Source: Methylococcaceae bacterium (GTDB lineage Bacteria > Pseudomonadota > Gammaproteobacteria > Methylococcales > UBA1147). Taken from it: a stretch of DNA of 7,631 bases. The notes under the pieces were generated by a model. That model did not search any database, was not told the DNA's origin, and saw only the letters and a program-made list of their open reading frames with translations. The position numbers and the translations under genes were made by a program. Positions 6,727 through 7,631 of the stretch are shown here, piece after piece. The stretch covers positions 1 to 7,631 of the forward strand of contig JAKEEL010000157.1 in NCBI GenBank assembly GCA_022616595.1. Direction: 5' to 3'. The first letter of the stretch is position 1, and every line of letters starts with the position of its first letter.

Positions 6727-7473
6727 ATGAAGCCCCGAGTTACCGCTTGGTTGTTCGCGAGTATCGTGTCCGTGATGCCGGTCGCGCAAGACTGTCGGGC
6801 CGAGGGCGGCCGCTGCGATGACGAACGCCGCTCCGCCCGGCTTACGGCGCGAAAGATTCTTGACGAATGGCCGATTCGCGAACGCGATTTCCTGACCGAT
6901 TACGTCGATCGGATCGCGCGGCGGATCATCGACCGGTCGAGGCTCGGTAACGCGCCGTGGCGGATATTCGTGGTGCGAAACTTGTCCGCGAATGGTTTTT
7001 CGGTCGGGGACGGCTACCTGTTCGTGAATGAAGGAGCCTTGCTCCGGGCGGAGACGGAATCCCAGTTCGCCGCGGTGCTTGCTCATGAAATAGGCCACGA
7101 AGTCGTCGGCCATTTCTGCCGGTCGAACGGGGAGTCGTTCCCGTGGGATTGGAATCCGTTCTCGGGCGATAAGCAGCCTGAATTTAACGGAAGATCGAGC
7201 AAGCTCGGCTCCATTCATCAAGTAGTCGATCCGATCAAGGAGTTGGAGGCGGATCGCCGGGCACTTGACCTGCTCTGGATTGCCGGCTTCGATCCACGCG
7301 CCATGCTGCAAGTGGCGCGCAGGGTTACGGCGGAAACCGGCGCGTCGGATCAATCCGGAGAGTCCCGGGTGGCTGAACTCGAACGCATCCTGGAATCAAT
7401 TCATGTACGAAATGTGGCAGATTCCGAAGAGTTTCTGTGGATCAAGCAGCAGCTCCAGCGGGCACTCAGATAG
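6727..7473 (+). CDS. Secreted M48-family zinc metalloprotease
   Basis: This 248-residue protein has a predicted signal peptide (MKPRVTAWLFASIVSVMPVA, cleavage near residue 25), so it should act in the periplasm. The zinc site is the M48 type: HEIGH at 120-124 (H120, catalytic E121, H124), with the third ligand E174 in ELEADRRA. Upstream, a strand-rich stretch (about 77-102, ending GYLFVNEGALL) is the usual M48 substrate-edge region. Helices around 178-248 form a short C-terminal bundle. There are no TPR repeats as in BepA and no membrane helices as in HtpX; it is closest to compact secreted or LoiP-like M48 enzymes. It lacks a lipobox: C23 is not in a lipobox context. The same frame is open upstream to an ATG at 6589, but that stretch overlaps the lipoprotein gene and lacks a signal sequence, so 6727 is preferred. 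The 8-bp gap links it to the lipoprotein gene. Its target may be an envelope protein of this cluster, which is inference. Confidence 0.9.
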   Translation: MKPRVTAWLFASIVSVMPVAQDCRAEGGRCDDERRSARLTARKILDEWPIRERDFLTDYVDRIARRIIDRSRLGNAPWRIFVVRNLSANGFSVGDGYLFVNEGALLRAETESQFAAVLAHEIGHEVVGHFCRSNGESFPWDWNPFSGDKQPEFNGRSSKLGSIHQVVDPIKELEADRRALDLLWIAGFDPRAMLQVARRVTAETGASDQSGESRVAELERILESIHVRNVADSEEFLWIKQQLQRALR

Positions 7474-7532
7474 TCGGGAGCACGCAATCGCAAATGGCTG
7501 TCGTTGGTCTTGTACATAGAAAATGCAACAAC

Positions 7533-7537
7533 GAGGA
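7533..7537 (+). promoter_or_regulatory. Shine-Dalgarno GAGGA of the phosphatase gene
   Basis: GAGGA lies 7 nt before ATG 7545, which is ideal spacing. It supports 7545 as the start of a gene running off the right edge. Confidence 0.6.
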
Positions 7538-7544
7538 ATCCAGG

Positions 7545-7631
7545 ATGACAGAAAAATTCCGGTCTGGATGCGCGACCCATGTCGGGAATGTACGCGACCA
7601 CAATGAGGATGACTACCGTGTCCAGCCCGAA
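7545..7631 (+). CDS. PP2C-family Ser/Thr phosphatase, N-terminal fragment
   Basis: Only the first 29 codons are present and the frame is open to the window edge. They encode the typical N-terminus of bacterial PPM/PP2C phosphatases: a short lead, then CATHVGNVRDHNEDDYRV. Arg17 corresponds to the phosphate-binding Arg and E21-D22 to the metal-binding ED pair of motif I; the four-residue Arg-to-Glu spacing fits the family. Such enzymes are Mn/Mg-dependent, cytosolic, about 230-270 residues long, and remove phosphate from phospho-Ser/Thr, often reversing a co-encoded Hanks-type kinase. The gene starts 71 bp after the protease stop in the same orientation, with a good Shine-Dalgarno and no evident terminator between them. 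It is the natural antagonist of the kinase at 3082-4713. Extra C-terminal domains cannot be excluded. Confidence 0.8.
   Translation, partial: MTEKFRSGCATHVGNVRDHNEDDYRVQPE

Noticed and set aside
7501..7534. Weak stem TCGTTG/CAACGA upstream of the phosphatase
   Set aside because: It has only 6 bp with a 22-nt loop and no T-tract, too weak to call a terminator or regulatory hairpin.
794..7631. Type VI secretion accessory locus
   Set aside because: Kinase, phosphatase, FHA and VWA recall the Ppk/Ppp/Fha module, but no tss, hcp, vgrG or clpV gene is visible, and the FHA protein is an ABC exporter.
1..7631. HIP1-type octamer (GCGATCGC) enrichment
   Set aside because: GATC is enriched, but the full octamer is rare here, so this is not the cyanobacterial HIP1 pattern.

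Overview
The window looks like a chromosomal stretch from a Gram-negative bacterium, most likely a gammaproteobacterium. Supporting signs are a lipoprotein signal, cleavable signal peptides, moderately high GC, and a sugar-kinase-like phosphotransferase of a type common there. The genus cannot be named from this sequence. All genes lie on the + strand. No tRNA, rRNA, CRISPR array, transposase or attachment site was seen.

Layout: positions 3-542 hold the C-terminal half of an APH/NahK-like small-molecule kinase, cut by the left edge. A gap of about 250 bp (543-793) follows, with a possible promoter and two hairpins. A co-directional cluster then runs to the right edge. Its genes are an ABC transporter with two FHA domains (794-3085), a membrane Ser/Thr kinase with an N-terminal zinc ribbon (3082-4713, overlapping the transporter by 4 bp), a secreted VWA-domain protein (4848-6059), a glycine-zipper lipoprotein (6089-6718), a secreted M48 zinc metalloprotease (6727-7473), and the first 29 codons of a PP2C-type phosphatase (7545 to the edge). 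The 134-bp gap between the kinase and VWA genes holds a strong hairpin without a U-tract.

Inferred system: kinase and phosphatase would form a reversible phosphothreonine switch. The FHA domains of the transporter are candidate readers of that mark, as in the mycobacterial PknF/Rv1747 kinase and FHA-ABC exporter pair. The VWA protein, lipoprotein and protease are all predicted to act outside the inner membrane, so the cluster resembles a phosphorylation-controlled envelope export or maintenance system. The substrate is unknown. The individual domain calls are firm, but the joint function is a hypothesis.
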